44,085 nt of DNA from UBA4951 sp963616935 (GCA_963616935.1 CAVEMS010000008.1:1-44085); one strand, 5' to 3'; counted from the first letter of the stretch, positions 33,646-42,494 are shown. Notes: generated by a model from the letters alone, not told the origin. Program-made: numbers and translations.

Positions 33646-34234
33646 GTTCCCCTATAAAGCGCATTTCCAAAAGAACATTTGGATCTATATCGGCCTCGTT
33701 GCTCTTTTGACCATGGGCTATGTCTTCTTGGTCAAAGGCAAATCGGCGCTCAAAAAATACCAAAAATTCAATGTCTTTGTGACCTCCACAAAGGTCGATA
33801 GCGATTCGCTAAGAGCAAAGGTAAAACAATATGTCGATGAAGAAGTCGTCGAAGAGGTCGTCATCAACAACGTGAACCCTTCATTGACCTCTTATTACAC
33901 GATGTACTCTACTTTCGGACTAGAAGACGCCGACGTTTTGATCATGGAAAAGAATGCGATTTATGAAAGCGATCTAAAAAGCCACTTCCTTTCCTTTGCC
34001 TCAAGCTCCCCTTTCTATAACGAATCAAATTATGTCTATGACGGCGTGAACTACGGTTTAAGCATCTACAAGGACAAACACGGCCATCTATCCGATTTCA
34101 TTAGCTATGATGAAGATGGCGAATATTACCTCTTCGTGAATAAGAAGTCAGAACACCTTAATGGCTTGGAAGAGGGTGGAAAGAGCGCTTCCGTGTTGTC
34201 TTTCCTAAATGGGGTCTATGGGAATGAAAAATAA
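33635..34234 (+). CDS. Single-pass membrane protein with a large extracytoplasmic domain
   Basis: 199 residues, not recognised. One membrane helix (about residues 16-33) with a positive N-terminal side predicts an outward-facing domain of about 160 residues, rich in Asp, Tyr and Ser (VNPSLTSYYTMYSTFGLEDA, VYDGVNYGLSIYKDKHGH). The segment DADVLIMEKNAIYES resembles a periplasmic-binding-type strand but no family is assigned. AGGGGG lies upstream of the ATG. It overlaps the preceding gene by 11 bp and the next by 26 bp. Confidence 0.72.
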   Translation: MNYKFPYKAHFQKNIWIYIGLVALLTMGYVFLVKGKSALKKYQKFNVFVTSTKVDSDSLRAKVKQYVDEEVVEEVVINNVNPSLTSYYTMYSTFGLEDADVLIMEKNAIYESDLKSHFLSFASSSPFYNESNYVYDGVNYGLSIYKDKHGHLSDFISYDEDGEYYLFVNKKSEHLNGLEEGGKSASVLSFLNGVYGNEK

Positions 34235-35153
34235 AAAGAAAACCTACATAGCATCGGATTTTCTGCCCGAAAACCTCCCTAATAGCCGCGCGAAGCAATT
34301 CCTCGACATCGTCAAAAACGAATGGCGGACGTTACTTTTCGTCGGATTCGTTTTGTCGCTATTCTTCTTGCCGTTTATCGTTTCTAACATCGTTGAGGCC
34401 GGTTTCATGAATGGAAGCGCCAGCGCGATAAGAGCGGAACTCGAAACCGCCGGAAAAGAAGAAAGCGAAATCGCCTCTATGGTCGCCGCCCAAATGAGAA
34501 CGATCCATATCATCTTTAACGGTGCCAACATCCTTTGCTTCATGGCGTTTTCAATCGGCCTAGCCGGCGCAAGCCGCATCATAAAATGCCTTTGCTTCGG
34601 CGAAGGCGTCATCTTCAAAAGCGATTTCTTCGATGGAATCAAAAAGTATTGGAAACCATTTCTGTTAACGGGTTTCCTTGCCGGCCTATTCTACTTTTTA
34701 GTCACTTATGTCGTCACTTTCTTAAGCCCTCTTAGCCAAGAAACGGGAGGAATCGACATTCTCTCCGGATTAACCATCGGATTCTATTACGCGATAATCG
34801 TTCCCCTTTTGCTTTTCTATATGGCTCAATCGACTTTATACGATTTGTCATTTTTCAAAAGCCTTTCAAACAGCCTTCGCTTTTTGATCGTTCGTTATTA
34901 CATCGTAATCGCCTTCGCTTTGACGATCTTCGCCATTAGCCTTCTTACCATGATCGCTTATCCTTTGATAATGATTTTGTCTTATTTAGCGGTTATCATC
35001 TTGCTTATCCCCTTTATCATCCTGGGATTCCATCTATTCGCTTTGTCGCTATTTGATAAATACATCAACAAAGATCACTTCCCCCTAATTTATAGAAAGG
35101 GCCTATACACGAAGGAATGCGAAGAGACGCCGGTAGGCGAAGGGAAAGGATAA
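34209..35153 (+). CDS. YesL/DUF624-like membrane protein
   Basis: A 314-residue protein with about six hydrophobic segments. The stretch GLAGASRIIKCLCFGEGVIF followed by KSDFFDGIKKYWK resembles the conserved cytoplasmic loop of YesL/DUF624 proteins, which are coded in sugar ABC importer loci and whose role is unclear; this one is longer than the usual ~210 residues. Three possible ATG starts (34209, 34218, 34224) lie at the end of the previous gene; the shortest gives MKNKKKTYIAS and the overlap makes coupling likely. It is followed by 45 bp to the GH130 gene. Confidence 0.72.
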   Translation: MGSMGMKNKKKTYIASDFLPENLPNSRAKQFLDIVKNEWRTLLFVGFVLSLFFLPFIVSNIVEAGFMNGSASAIRAELETAGKEESEIASMVAAQMRTIHIIFNGANILCFMAFSIGLAGASRIIKCLCFGEGVIFKSDFFDGIKKYWKPFLLTGFLAGLFYFLVTYVVTFLSPLSQETGGIDILSGLTIGFYYAIIVPLLLFYMAQSTLYDLSFFKSLSNSLRFLIVRYYIVIAFALTIFAISLLTMIAYPLIMILSYLAVIILLIPFIILGFHLFALSLFDKYINKDHFPLIYRKGLYTKECEETPVGEGKG

Positions 35154-35198
35154 CGGTAGCTTAAAGACACAAGAAAAAACGAAAAAGGAGAGAAGAAT

Positions 35199-36221
35199 AT
35201 GAAAATCAAAAAATACGAAGGGAATCCAATATTATCCCCGGTAGAAGAAAACGAATTCGAAAGCAAATGCGTCTTAAACCCAGCGGTCATTTACGATGAT
35301 GAAAACGAGAGATTCGTGATGATTTATCGAGCGGCCGGAAAAGACGACGCTCACATAATCAGAATGGGGCTAGCGACGAGCAAAGACGGAATCCATTTCG
35401 ATAGATATGAAGGGAATCCCGTCTTCTCCCCGATCAAAGGCACGCCAGATGGCGGTTGCGTCGAGGACCCAAGAATCGTCAAAATCGGCGAAACCTATTT
35501 CATGACCTATGCGGCTAGGTGCTACGCTCCGGGCCCTTATTGGCTGCCCGATTGGCCATTCCCACCGATATATATAACCGATAAGGACATTCATACCAAA
35601 GACATGCCGGAATTCGCCAAAAGCAACGTCACCATCACATATTTAGCCGCAACCAAGGATTTCTTGACTTGGCAACGCCTTGGCCGTTTGACCGAAAGCG
35701 ACGTCGACGATCGAGACGTCTTGCTTTTCCCAGAGAAGATTGGCGGCCGTTACTTCATGATATCCCGTCCGAAGTTCCAAAACGTCGAAGGGGTCAATAT
35801 GCCTAGCATTTGGATCAGCAGCGGAACGGATTTATTGCATTTCGACGAGCCTAAGCTCCTTTTCACGGGAACTGGCGATTGGCAAGTCCAACGCATTGGC
35901 GGAGGCACTCCGCCTATCAAAACGAAATACGGCTGGTTCTTCCTTTTCCATGGCGTCGACGAAAAAGGCGTATATCGCGTCGGCGCTGTCGTCCTCGATC
36001 TGAACGATCCGACTAAGATAGTCAAAAAGACATCATCTTGGATCATGGAGCCGGACGAGTCTTTTGAACTCGAAGGCATATACGACGGTTGCATCTTCCC
36101 AACCGGAACAGTCGTTAAAGACGGAATCCTCTATATCTATTATGGCTGCGCCGATAAGCATATCGGCGTTGCGACAGTAGATTTCGACGAACTCCTCGAA
36201 TACGTTATGGAGGGGCATTAA
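35199..36221 (+). CDS. GH130 family glycoside phosphorylase
   Basis: A cytoplasmic, five-bladed beta-propeller enzyme that cleaves beta-mannosides with phosphate, usually releasing mannose 1-phosphate. Motifs: EGNPILSP at residue 7, GCVEDPRIV with the proposed proton-donor Asp at residue 90, and FHGVDEKGVYRVGAVVLD near residue 250. No signal peptide; 340 residues is normal. Family members act on Man-beta-1,4-Glc, Man-beta-1,4-GlcNAc and beta-mannan oligosaccharides; the exact substrate is not readable here. The neighbouring hexosaminidase favours a Man-GlcNAc-type substrate (inference). AAAGGAG lies before the ATG. Confidence 0.92.
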   Translation: MKIKKYEGNPILSPVEENEFESKCVLNPAVIYDDENERFVMIYRAAGKDDAHIIRMGLATSKDGIHFDRYEGNPVFSPIKGTPDGGCVEDPRIVKIGETYFMTYAARCYAPGPYWLPDWPFPPIYITDKDIHTKDMPEFAKSNVTITYLAATKDFLTWQRLGRLTESDVDDRDVLLFPEKIGGRYFMISRPKFQNVEGVNMPSIWISSGTDLLHFDEPKLLFTGTGDWQVQRIGGGTPPIKTKYGWFFLFHGVDEKGVYRVGAVVLDLNDPTKIVKKTSSWIMEPDESFELEGIYDGCIFPTGTVVKDGILYIYYGCADKHIGVATVDFDELLEYVMEGH

Positions 36222-36225
36222 TCAA

Positions 36226-37830
36226 ATGAATAAAGTGAAGACTCTTTCGTGCTATTTGGAGTGCTCATCCGGTTGCGCCCCGAAAGTTGAATCGTTAAAG
36301 AAATTCATTTCGTATTTGTCTTCTTTCGGATATCAGGAATTCTACCTAGGGCTAACCGATGCCTACAAAATACCCGAATACCCCTACTTCAATTACCACC
36401 GCGGAAGCTATTCCAAAAACGAGCTATTGGAGATCGAAAGATACGCTTCGGAAAAGGGAATCAAAGTGATTCCGGCCATACAAGTGCTCGGCCATTTGGA
36501 ATTCATTTGGCGACACGAATCCTTTCGTTCTTTTATGGACACTCGAAGCATTTTGGAAGTCGGAAACCCAAAATCCTACCAATTCGTCGATGCGATGTTC
36601 AAAAGCATGTCCGAATCTTTCCTCGGAAGAACGATTCATATCGGCATGGACGAAACGTTCGGCCTAGGCTTAGGCGAATATTTAAACAAACACGGCTTAA
36701 AAGACAAGAAAGCCCTTCTTTTGGAATACCTGAAAGAAGTGGTAAAAATCGCAAAGAAGTATGGCTTCCATATCGAAATCTGGGGCGATATGCTTCTTGA
36801 CGACAAATGCACTTCCATTAGCGATGAGGAGATCAAAAAAGAGATTCCGGATCACACATTAGTGTGGCTTTGGGATTACGATTCCTTAGACGAGGAGGCA
36901 ATCGGCGGCAAAATAGACGCGATGAAAGCACACGCCTCCGAAATCGGCTTCGCAGGATGCGCTTGGAAACATATCAGTTACGTCGCCAATAACAATTACT
37001 CGATCCCAAGATTAATCAAGCAAATCGAAACCTGCGGCGAGCATAAAATCGATAAATATATGGTTACCATTTGGGGGGATTTTGCGATTCCTTCCTCGAT
37101 TTTGAGCGTCTTGCCGAGTCTTTTCATCGCTGGCGAAGTAAATCAAAATCACTCAGTAGATAAGCCAAACAAAAAGAAATTCGAGGATATCGTTGGCATT
37201 TCGTTCGATGAGCTTATCGGCTTGGATTCGCTTAATAACCCTTATGGACACGATCGGACGAAGCATTATAACAACACTTCTTACATCGCTTTCTTCGATG
37301 ATCTCATGATTGGCAATTATGACCTATACGCTTCAAAGGAGGTCAACGCCAGATATACGCTTCTAGCGAAAAGATATCTTCGCTTGGCCAAAAAAACGCA
37401 CGACAAGTTCTTCTCGTCGTATTTCGAGATGGTCTCTTCGTACGCCAAGATCTTAAGCGTCAAAATCCATTTATCCTCGCAAATCAAAGAGGCATATGAG
37501 CGAAAAGACAAAGAAACGCTTAAACGTTTAGCCTCCGGCGATTTAACCAAATTGATTAAGCTTCTTAAATCTTTCAACGACGTTTTCGATGCCTATTATC
37601 TGAATGAATACCAGCCTTTCGGATTAGAAATATCGCAATTGCACCACTCCCATATGCTCGGAAGAGCGGTTTATCTAAAAAAGAGAATGCTCGATTATGT
37701 CGATAACGGCGTCGAAATCGGCGAATTCTCCGAACCGACCCTGAAAAGCAATTATATCCCTGACCCAACCGAAGATTGCTATATCAACAACAACTTCGAT
37801 TGGCTAATAACTTATAACACCAATCGGTAG
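36226..37830 (+). CDS. GH20-type beta-N-acetylhexosaminidase, cytoplasmic
   Basis: A 534-residue soluble protein without a signal peptide. HIGMDE at 138-143 contains the Asp142-Glu143 pair of GH20 enzymes, in which the Asp orients the substrate 2-acetamido group and the Glu is the acid/base. Upstream HxxG-like and EGxxGH-related segments (AIQVLGHLEF, residues 84-93) and WGDML later fit the barrel. The first ~30 residues form a short lead-in; the usual N-terminal GH20b domain seems absent. It follows GH130 by 4 bp, with GGAGGGG upstream. It would remove terminal GlcNAc/GalNAc from imported oligosaccharides. Confidence 0.85.
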   Translation: MNKVKTLSCYLECSSGCAPKVESLKKFISYLSSFGYQEFYLGLTDAYKIPEYPYFNYHRGSYSKNELLEIERYASEKGIKVIPAIQVLGHLEFIWRHESFRSFMDTRSILEVGNPKSYQFVDAMFKSMSESFLGRTIHIGMDETFGLGLGEYLNKHGLKDKKALLLEYLKEVVKIAKKYGFHIEIWGDMLLDDKCTSISDEEIKKEIPDHTLVWLWDYDSLDEEAIGGKIDAMKAHASEIGFAGCAWKHISYVANNNYSIPRLIKQIETCGEHKIDKYMVTIWGDFAIPSSILSVLPSLFIAGEVNQNHSVDKPNKKKFEDIVGISFDELIGLDSLNNPYGHDRTKHYNNTSYIAFFDDLMIGNYDLYASKEVNARYTLLAKRYLRLAKKTHDKFFSSYFEMVSSYAKILSVKIHLSSQIKEAYERKDKETLKRLASGDLTKLIKLLKSFNDVFDAYYLNEYQPFGLEISQLHHSHMLGRAVYLKKRMLDYVDNGVEIGEFSEPTLKSNYIPDPTEDCYINNNFDWLITYNTNR

Positions 37831-37866
37831 TCCTTTCTAATCCCGTTTCGTAAGACCGAACGAACC

Positions 37867-37885
37867 CTCGCTCGAACCGAGCGAG
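37867..37885. repeat. Perfect hairpin after the glycan operon
   Basis: CTCGCTCG-AAC-CGAGCGAG, 8-bp stem. It lies 37 bp past the hexosaminidase stop. No U-run follows on the plus strand, so it is at best a weak terminator or an RNA 3' stabiliser. Confidence 0.45.
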
Positions 37886-38121
37886 AAAGAGAAAAACAAT
37901 CGATTGAACCAAATAAATAGATTGGGGGAAGACAACGAATATTTGACGCAGAAACATGTAATTTGCCAGTCGAAAAAGACCCGTTGGTCGATTTGAGACG
38001 GATACAATTCGCTTTTACTGTTTTTCGTTATGTCCTTTTTGATGAGGCATAGGCAAAGGTGACATCATTCAAAACGATGCCCGCTCGACGATTGCCTCGA
38101 AGATAAGCGATTTCGCCGATA

Positions 38122-40077
38122 TCATCCGAGCTTGATGGTGATCGCCGGGCGAACTCCGAATGCAGCAGTCACCGTACAGTGACATTTAGTGCCACTTTGG
38201 TCGATCGCTCGGGCCATCGAAGAATCACTGAGGGTACCTCTGAGCCAATAATAGCAGGTATATCCCCCGTCGGGGTTTGGAAAAATGCCTTTTGCTCTGG
38301 AATAATCGCTGCTCTTACAGGCAACGATGCCAGTGTCATTTACGCCCATCAAATAGACCTTGTCGTTTGTGTCTGCGCCGGAAGACGAGTTTAAATTCGT
38401 CCTGTTGTTAAGCAACACGGTTTGCAAGTATTTATCATTTTGATTGAATGCCGCATTATAGAATGTGTTGCTCAGCCAGGAGCGGATATCGCTATGCTCA
38501 TAATTGACCGGATAGATCGTCTCGCCGTCTATCGTCCTATTATCTTTGCTGCCGTGATACGCCTGGCAATCCAAAATGATGCTTGAAGCGAGGCTATATT
38601 CGCCCTCCGTCGTTTCAAGGATGTTCCAGGTTATCGGCTCACATTTGAACCAATAGGTGGTGCCTTTTTTGATTACGGTCCCGTCGTCAAAGACGCATTT
38701 GTTGCTCGAATACTTCCATGGTGTCGCCGAAATCTTGGTGTAATAGGCGTCGTTATATAGATACCAGCCATTCATGCCGACGCTTGATGAAGACAAACCA
38801 TTGAGCGCGGTTAGTAAGGAACTATTGCTCACTCGCGATTGCGGATATAGCCCATAGGTGACGGTGTTATTCGCCGTATCGACATTGGGGAATGCCCCTA
38901 AAGCCTTGAGTTTGTTCGCTTCTTCTTCGTTAGCGAACTTGGCCGTGAGGCCATAGGCTTTCGGCGGCATGGTAAATGTATAGGACGAGCCAATGCTAAT
39001 CAAAGATCCCTCGTTATACCAGCCGATGAAGGTGCACCCTTCCTTCGCCGTCGCCTCGACGGTTATCGATTCGGCGGTATAGCCGCTTCCGGAGACGGAA
39101 ACGCTTCCTTTCGTCTCGTCGCTGCTTGTCACTGTGAGCGTTTGAAGGGCCGGGGACCAATGGGCGATTAAGGTCGGACTATATCCAAGATCGAAGACGG
39201 TGGCCGTAAACGCTGCATCAGGCGAAGTTGAAAGCGCCCAGAAATCAAATATATAGCCTTCTCTCACCGGCGTCGGTAAATGGATATCATCTAGCGTTTT
39301 TATAAAAACAAAATCAATGGGTTCCCCGCCGTTTGAATCAAAATCGATCAAATATTGTGCAGGCTCATAGGAGGCATAGAGTACCAAATCGCTTGTCACC
39401 GTGCAGCCAGAGAATGACCACGGCGATTTATAACCCCCTTCATTTACATACCAATAATTTACGATGTACCCTTTCCAACGGACGTCCCCTTCATCAAGCG
39501 TAGGAGGCGTAAGCTTGCCACCGCTTTCGACCTCCTGGGTGTCTACCAAAGAATCACTAAAGTAGAACCTCACTTTGAATTTTTTGACCTCCGGGGGCGT
39601 TGTCGTTGTATAGGTCTTATCCTTCACCGATCCGGCGAGGGCCTTCGTTCCGTCGGAGTAAACGATCCAAATGAAGCCGTCTTCGTCGACATAAGCGGAA
39701 GTGACGGATATACCCCTATACGTCTGGATGCAACCGATGCAATTCCATACTCCATCTTGCAATTTTACATAAACTTCACCGTTAGATGTGTCTATATATA
39801 TTTCTCCGGCGACGCCGATATCAGAGTCCGGAGCTCCATCGCCAGTGTAGGTCTTCGTTCCGTTGACTCCGTCTTTACCATCAACTCCGTCTTTCCCATC
39901 AACTCCGTCTTTACCGTCGATTCCGTCTTTGCCGTCCGTGCCGTCTTTTCCGTCGACGCCGTTGATGCCTGGATCGCCCTTATCGCCCTTCGGCCCTTCG
40001 ACAACCTGCGTCCCGCATGCCGATAGCAACGAGGAAAAGAGCAATCCAACGCATAAAACAAGATTCTTCTTCTTCAT
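38122..40077 (-). CDS. Surface lipoprotein: collagen-like repeat, InlB-type repeats, DUF6273
   Basis: A lipoprotein (LLSAC, Cys21) of about 651 residues. Residues 28-73 form an uninterrupted collagen-like G-X-Y stretch (15 triplets, mainly GKD/GVD). Next comes a short DGAPDSDIGVAGEIYID module common after such repeats, then InlB/Flg_new-type beta repeats (about 165-385; GYIFDFWALSTSP, GCTFIGWYNEGS). The C-terminal ~255 residues are a DUF6273 domain (TYGLYPQSRV, YWFKCEPITWNILE, AAFGVRPAITI). The start is ATG 40077 behind GGAGGG; TTG 40092 is in frame but lies on the Shine-Dalgarno. Likely an adhesin or surface-display protein; no ligand can be named. Confidence 0.88.
   Translation of the reverse strand: MKKKNLVLCVGLLFSSLLSACGTQVVEGPKGDKGDPGINGVDGKDGTDGKDGIDGKDGVDGKDGVDGKDGVNGTKTYTGDGAPDSDIGVAGEIYIDTSNGEVYVKLQDGVWNCIGCIQTYRGISVTSAYVDEDGFIWIVYSDGTKALAGSVKDKTYTTTTPPEVKKFKVRFYFSDSLVDTQEVESGGKLTPPTLDEGDVRWKGYIVNYWYVNEGGYKSPWSFSGCTVTSDLVLYASYEPAQYLIDFDSNGGEPIDFVFIKTLDDIHLPTPVREGYIFDFWALSTSPDAAFTATVFDLGYSPTLIAHWSPALQTLTVTSSDETKGSVSVSGSGYTAESITVEATAKEGCTFIGWYNEGSLISIGSSYTFTMPPKAYGLTAKFANEEEANKLKALGAFPNVDTANNTVTYGLYPQSRVSNSSLLTALNGLSSSSVGMNGWYLYNDAYYTKISATPWKYSSNKCVFDDGTVIKKGTTYWFKCEPITWNILETTEGEYSLASSIILDCQAYHGSKDNRTIDGETIYPVNYEHSDIRSWLSNTFYNAAFNQNDKYLQTVLLNNRTNLNSSSGADTNDKVYLMGVNDTGIVACKSSDYSRAKGIFPNPDGGYTCYYWLRGTLSDSSMARAIDQSGTKCHCTVTAAFGVRPAITIKLG
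39859..39996 (-). repeat. Tandem repeat coding for the collagen-like region
   Basis: Degenerate 18-bp units (two G-X-Y triplets, typically GKDGVD) run through this part of the lipoprotein gene. Copy number could change by slippage without breaking the frame. Confidence 0.75.
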
Positions 40078-40099
40078 ATCGAAACCCTCCAATAAAGGC

Positions 40100-40117
40100 T
40101 AATCTATAATTAGATTA
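40100..40117. promoter_or_regulatory. Palindrome with overlapping divergent -10 boxes
   Basis: TAATCTATAATTAGATTA has 7-nt inverted arms around TAAT. It contains a plus-strand TATAAT (40105-40110) and touches a minus-strand TATAAT (rc of 40114-40119), so both divergent genes could be switched from here. Confidence 0.5.
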
Positions 40118-40144
40118 TAAAGTGAAGATGCGTAGTCCTGTCAA
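40114..40144 (-). promoter_or_regulatory. Promoter of the collagen-like lipoprotein gene
   Basis: TTGACA (rc of 40139-40144) pairs with TATAAT (rc of 40114-40119) at 19 nt, or with TTTATA at 17 nt, about 37 nt upstream of the start. Confidence 0.6.
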
Positions 40145-40193
40145 GAACGCCTTAAAGATTTCAAATTTTTAATCGTTATGCTAGTATTTGCTA

Positions 40194-40787
40194 ATGATTA
40201 AAAAAGTCATTCTCTCATTATCGATATTGTCCCTTCTAACTTGTTGCTCTTTTGATTTGAATAACTCGCAGATCGTTTCTTTAAACGATGACAACGTTTT
40301 AAAGGCGGCGACAACAAATTCATACACGATGAAAGAGATGTGCGGCTTTTTGAGCGAGAAAAACGAGCATTACCCCTATTCGGATGAATTCATCGAAAAA
40401 TATCAGCAAAAGAGTGGCGGCTATATTGCATACGCTAAAAAGCTAGGCGTAACCGTCAATAAAGGTTTATGCGAGCCAAATCAAAAATGGCATTATTTCA
40501 CTTCTTGGGTTGGCCAAACGGTCACGGAGGAAGGAGAAACCTTTTATGAGGCTGACGCCAAGAAAAGGTCATACACATCTTTGCAATGTCCAGAATTGCT
40601 TCTTTGGATATTCGAAGCAAGTGATGTCTCTCCTAGCAAAGTGAAAAACGCTTACGATAAAGCCATCGAAGGAAAAATCGCCGGCTCAAGAACATCATCC
40701 ATCGCTGCGAGCATGAGGAAATGCGTCACTTGGGATGATATTGAAATTAACCTTAGAAGTTATAAAGCGAGTTTGACCGATGAATAG
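40194..40787 (+). CDS. Small lipoprotein of unknown function
   Basis: About 197 residues with a lipobox (SLLTC followed by CSF). The mature part is mixed-charge and mostly helical (EKNEHYPYSDEFIEKYQQK, KKLGVTVNKGLCE), with four Cys in the mature chain. No family recognised. The start is placed at ATG 40194; a TTG at 40188 is in frame. There is no good ribosome site. It overlaps the next gene by 8 bp, so the two are co-expressed lipoproteins, divergent from the collagen-like gene. Confidence 0.75.
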   Translation: MIKKVILSLSILSLLTCCSFDLNNSQIVSLNDDNVLKAATTNSYTMKEMCGFLSEKNEHYPYSDEFIEKYQQKSGGYIAYAKKLGVTVNKGLCEPNQKWHYFTSWVGQTVTEEGETFYEADAKKRSYTSLQCPELLLWIFEASDVSPSKVKNAYDKAIEGKIAGSRTSSIAASMRKCVTWDDIEINLRSYKASLTDE

Positions 40788-42147
40788 AAAATTGATATTT
40801 TTGCCTTTTCTTTTAACCGGCTGCCTTCTTTTTAGCTGCAAAGACGCCTCTTCCGAAAGGAAAACATATGTTGTCACTTGGTTAAACGATAATGGTGAGG
40901 TTTTGGAAAGAGATGACGATGTTTTGGAAGGCGCCATGCCATCTTTTGATGGTAATGAACCGGTCAAAGAAGGAAATGAGCAATATTCCTACGCTTTTTC
41001 CGGTTGGGACAAAGAATTTGCGCCGGTTACAAGCGATGTAACCTACACGGCAACTTATACATCTAGCGTTAATACCTACACGGTGACGTGGGTCAACTAT
41101 GATGAAACCATCTTAGAAATCGATGAAAACGTTCCTTATGGAAGCATGCCTAAGTTCGATAGTAATGAGCCATCTCGACCTAAAGATGGCGACGTAACGT
41201 ACGTTTTTAACGGCTGGAGCCCAACAATAAGCGAAGTTACAGGCGATATCACCTATAAAGCGACGTTCCTCTCTTCAACGAATGGAAAAGATATAGAAGG
41301 AACCATTCCAGTCTTATCTAGAGACAATAAGTATGTAACCTATGGCTTGTATCCCCAAAGCCATATCAAAGATGAAACCCTTTTGAGCGAATTGAACGCA
41401 TTAACATCGAATTCAGTAAACGATTGGTATTTACTCAATGGAAATTACTATAAGAAAATGATTTCTTCGACATATAAAGGAATAGAAGAATACACTTTCG
41501 ATGACGGAGACACAGTTCTTAATAACACTTCATATTGGTTTAGGTGCGAGCCAATAAAATGGAGAGTCCTTTCCATAAATAGCGGAGTCTACACCTTGCT
41601 AAGCGATTCGCTTCTTGACTATGCAGGCATTTATCAAGAATCGCTAGATCCGTCCGCCAAAGAGGAGAAAACCATCTATCCTAGCAGTTATCAAAATAGC
41701 AACGTTATCAATAAACTCGACTCTTTTACGGAAGAGGCTTTCGCGCTTAATAACACTTATCTAAAGGAAGCCACGATCAAAAACGACGCTTCAACCACTT
41801 CATCAAGCGAGAATAGATATATTTCCGATTCCGACATGAAAGTTAAATCATATTTGCTTTCTTACCAAGACTACGTAAATACTGCGTATGGTTTCACTAG
41901 CGATGATGGGATCTCTTCGTCCAGACAAGCTTTGACCACCGATTACGCAAGAAGCAATGGTTCGTGGGTAAATTATCAAGACTCCCAAAATAGTGATTTA
42001 AAAAAAGCCGGAACCTATTTGACTCGCTCTCCTAGCAGCGAATACTCTTATGCCGTTAACGTGATTAACTCCGTCGGTGCGATTAGATCATATGCGGTCA
42101 ATAACGAAGGCCATTCGCTTAGGCCGGCAATCAATATTGCTTTTTAA
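40780..42147 (+). CDS. Surface lipoprotein with InlB-type repeats and DUF6273
   Basis: Lipoprotein (LLFSC, Cys20), 455 residues. Two InlB/Flg_new-type repeats of about 65 residues follow (YVVTWLNDNGEVLE, YAFSGWDKEF; and YTVTWVNYDETILE, YVFNGWSPTI). Residues ~185-455 are DUF6273 (TYGLYPQSHI, YWFRCEPIKWRVLS, HSLRPAINIAF). It shares its C-terminal domain and repeat type with the opposite-strand lipoprotein at 38122 but lacks the collagen-like part, so the two look like relatives from an old duplication or from mosaic surface gene exchange. Overlaps the previous gene by 8 bp. Confidence 0.86.
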   Translation: MNRKLIFLPFLLTGCLLFSCKDASSERKTYVVTWLNDNGEVLERDDDVLEGAMPSFDGNEPVKEGNEQYSYAFSGWDKEFAPVTSDVTYTATYTSSVNTYTVTWVNYDETILEIDENVPYGSMPKFDSNEPSRPKDGDVTYVFNGWSPTISEVTGDITYKATFLSSTNGKDIEGTIPVLSRDNKYVTYGLYPQSHIKDETLLSELNALTSNSVNDWYLLNGNYYKKMISSTYKGIEEYTFDDGDTVLNNTSYWFRCEPIKWRVLSINSGVYTLLSDSLLDYAGIYQESLDPSAKEEKTIYPSSYQNSNVINKLDSFTEEAFALNNTYLKEATIKNDASTTSSSENRYISDSDMKVKSYLLSYQDYVNTAYGFTSDDGISSSRQALTTDYARSNGSWVNYQDSQNSDLKKAGTYLTRSPSSEYSYAVNVINSVGAIRSYAVNNEGHSLRPAINIAF

Positions 42148-42176
42148 TTTGAGTCATACCCCCAAATTCCAGACGC

Positions 42177-42225
42177 CCGCTTCATAGATAAAAGAGAATG
42201 CGCCGATGCATAAGCGGATTTTTTT
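42177..42225 (+). terminator. Probable terminator of the InlB/DUF6273 gene
   Basis: CCGCTT pairs with AAGCGG across a long (29-nt) loop, followed by ATTTTTTT. The long loop lowers confidence, but the U-run and position fit. Confidence 0.55.
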
Positions 42226-42494
42226 GCTGATGGTTAATGAGAAAATGCCAATATAATCGGAAAAAGGATTGACGTTAACGATGTTAATCCCGTTTATCAA
42301 ATAAGGATTTGGCGACATATTTGTCCTAACTTCCGCGTTTATAGCATCCTGAGCAATTCATTGAAACAATACAAAAACCGAAAAATCATGTAAAACTAAA
42401 GCCAAAATTTAGTTCTGAAATAGGTTAGAACCATAAGACAACACCTTGGATAATATTTGTAACATTTATGGGTGAGGCAAAAATGCAATCCATC

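Noticed and set aside
37867..37885. Strong terminator of the glycan operon
   Set aside because: The hairpin is perfect but lacks a U-run on the plus strand, so it is listed only as a repeat.
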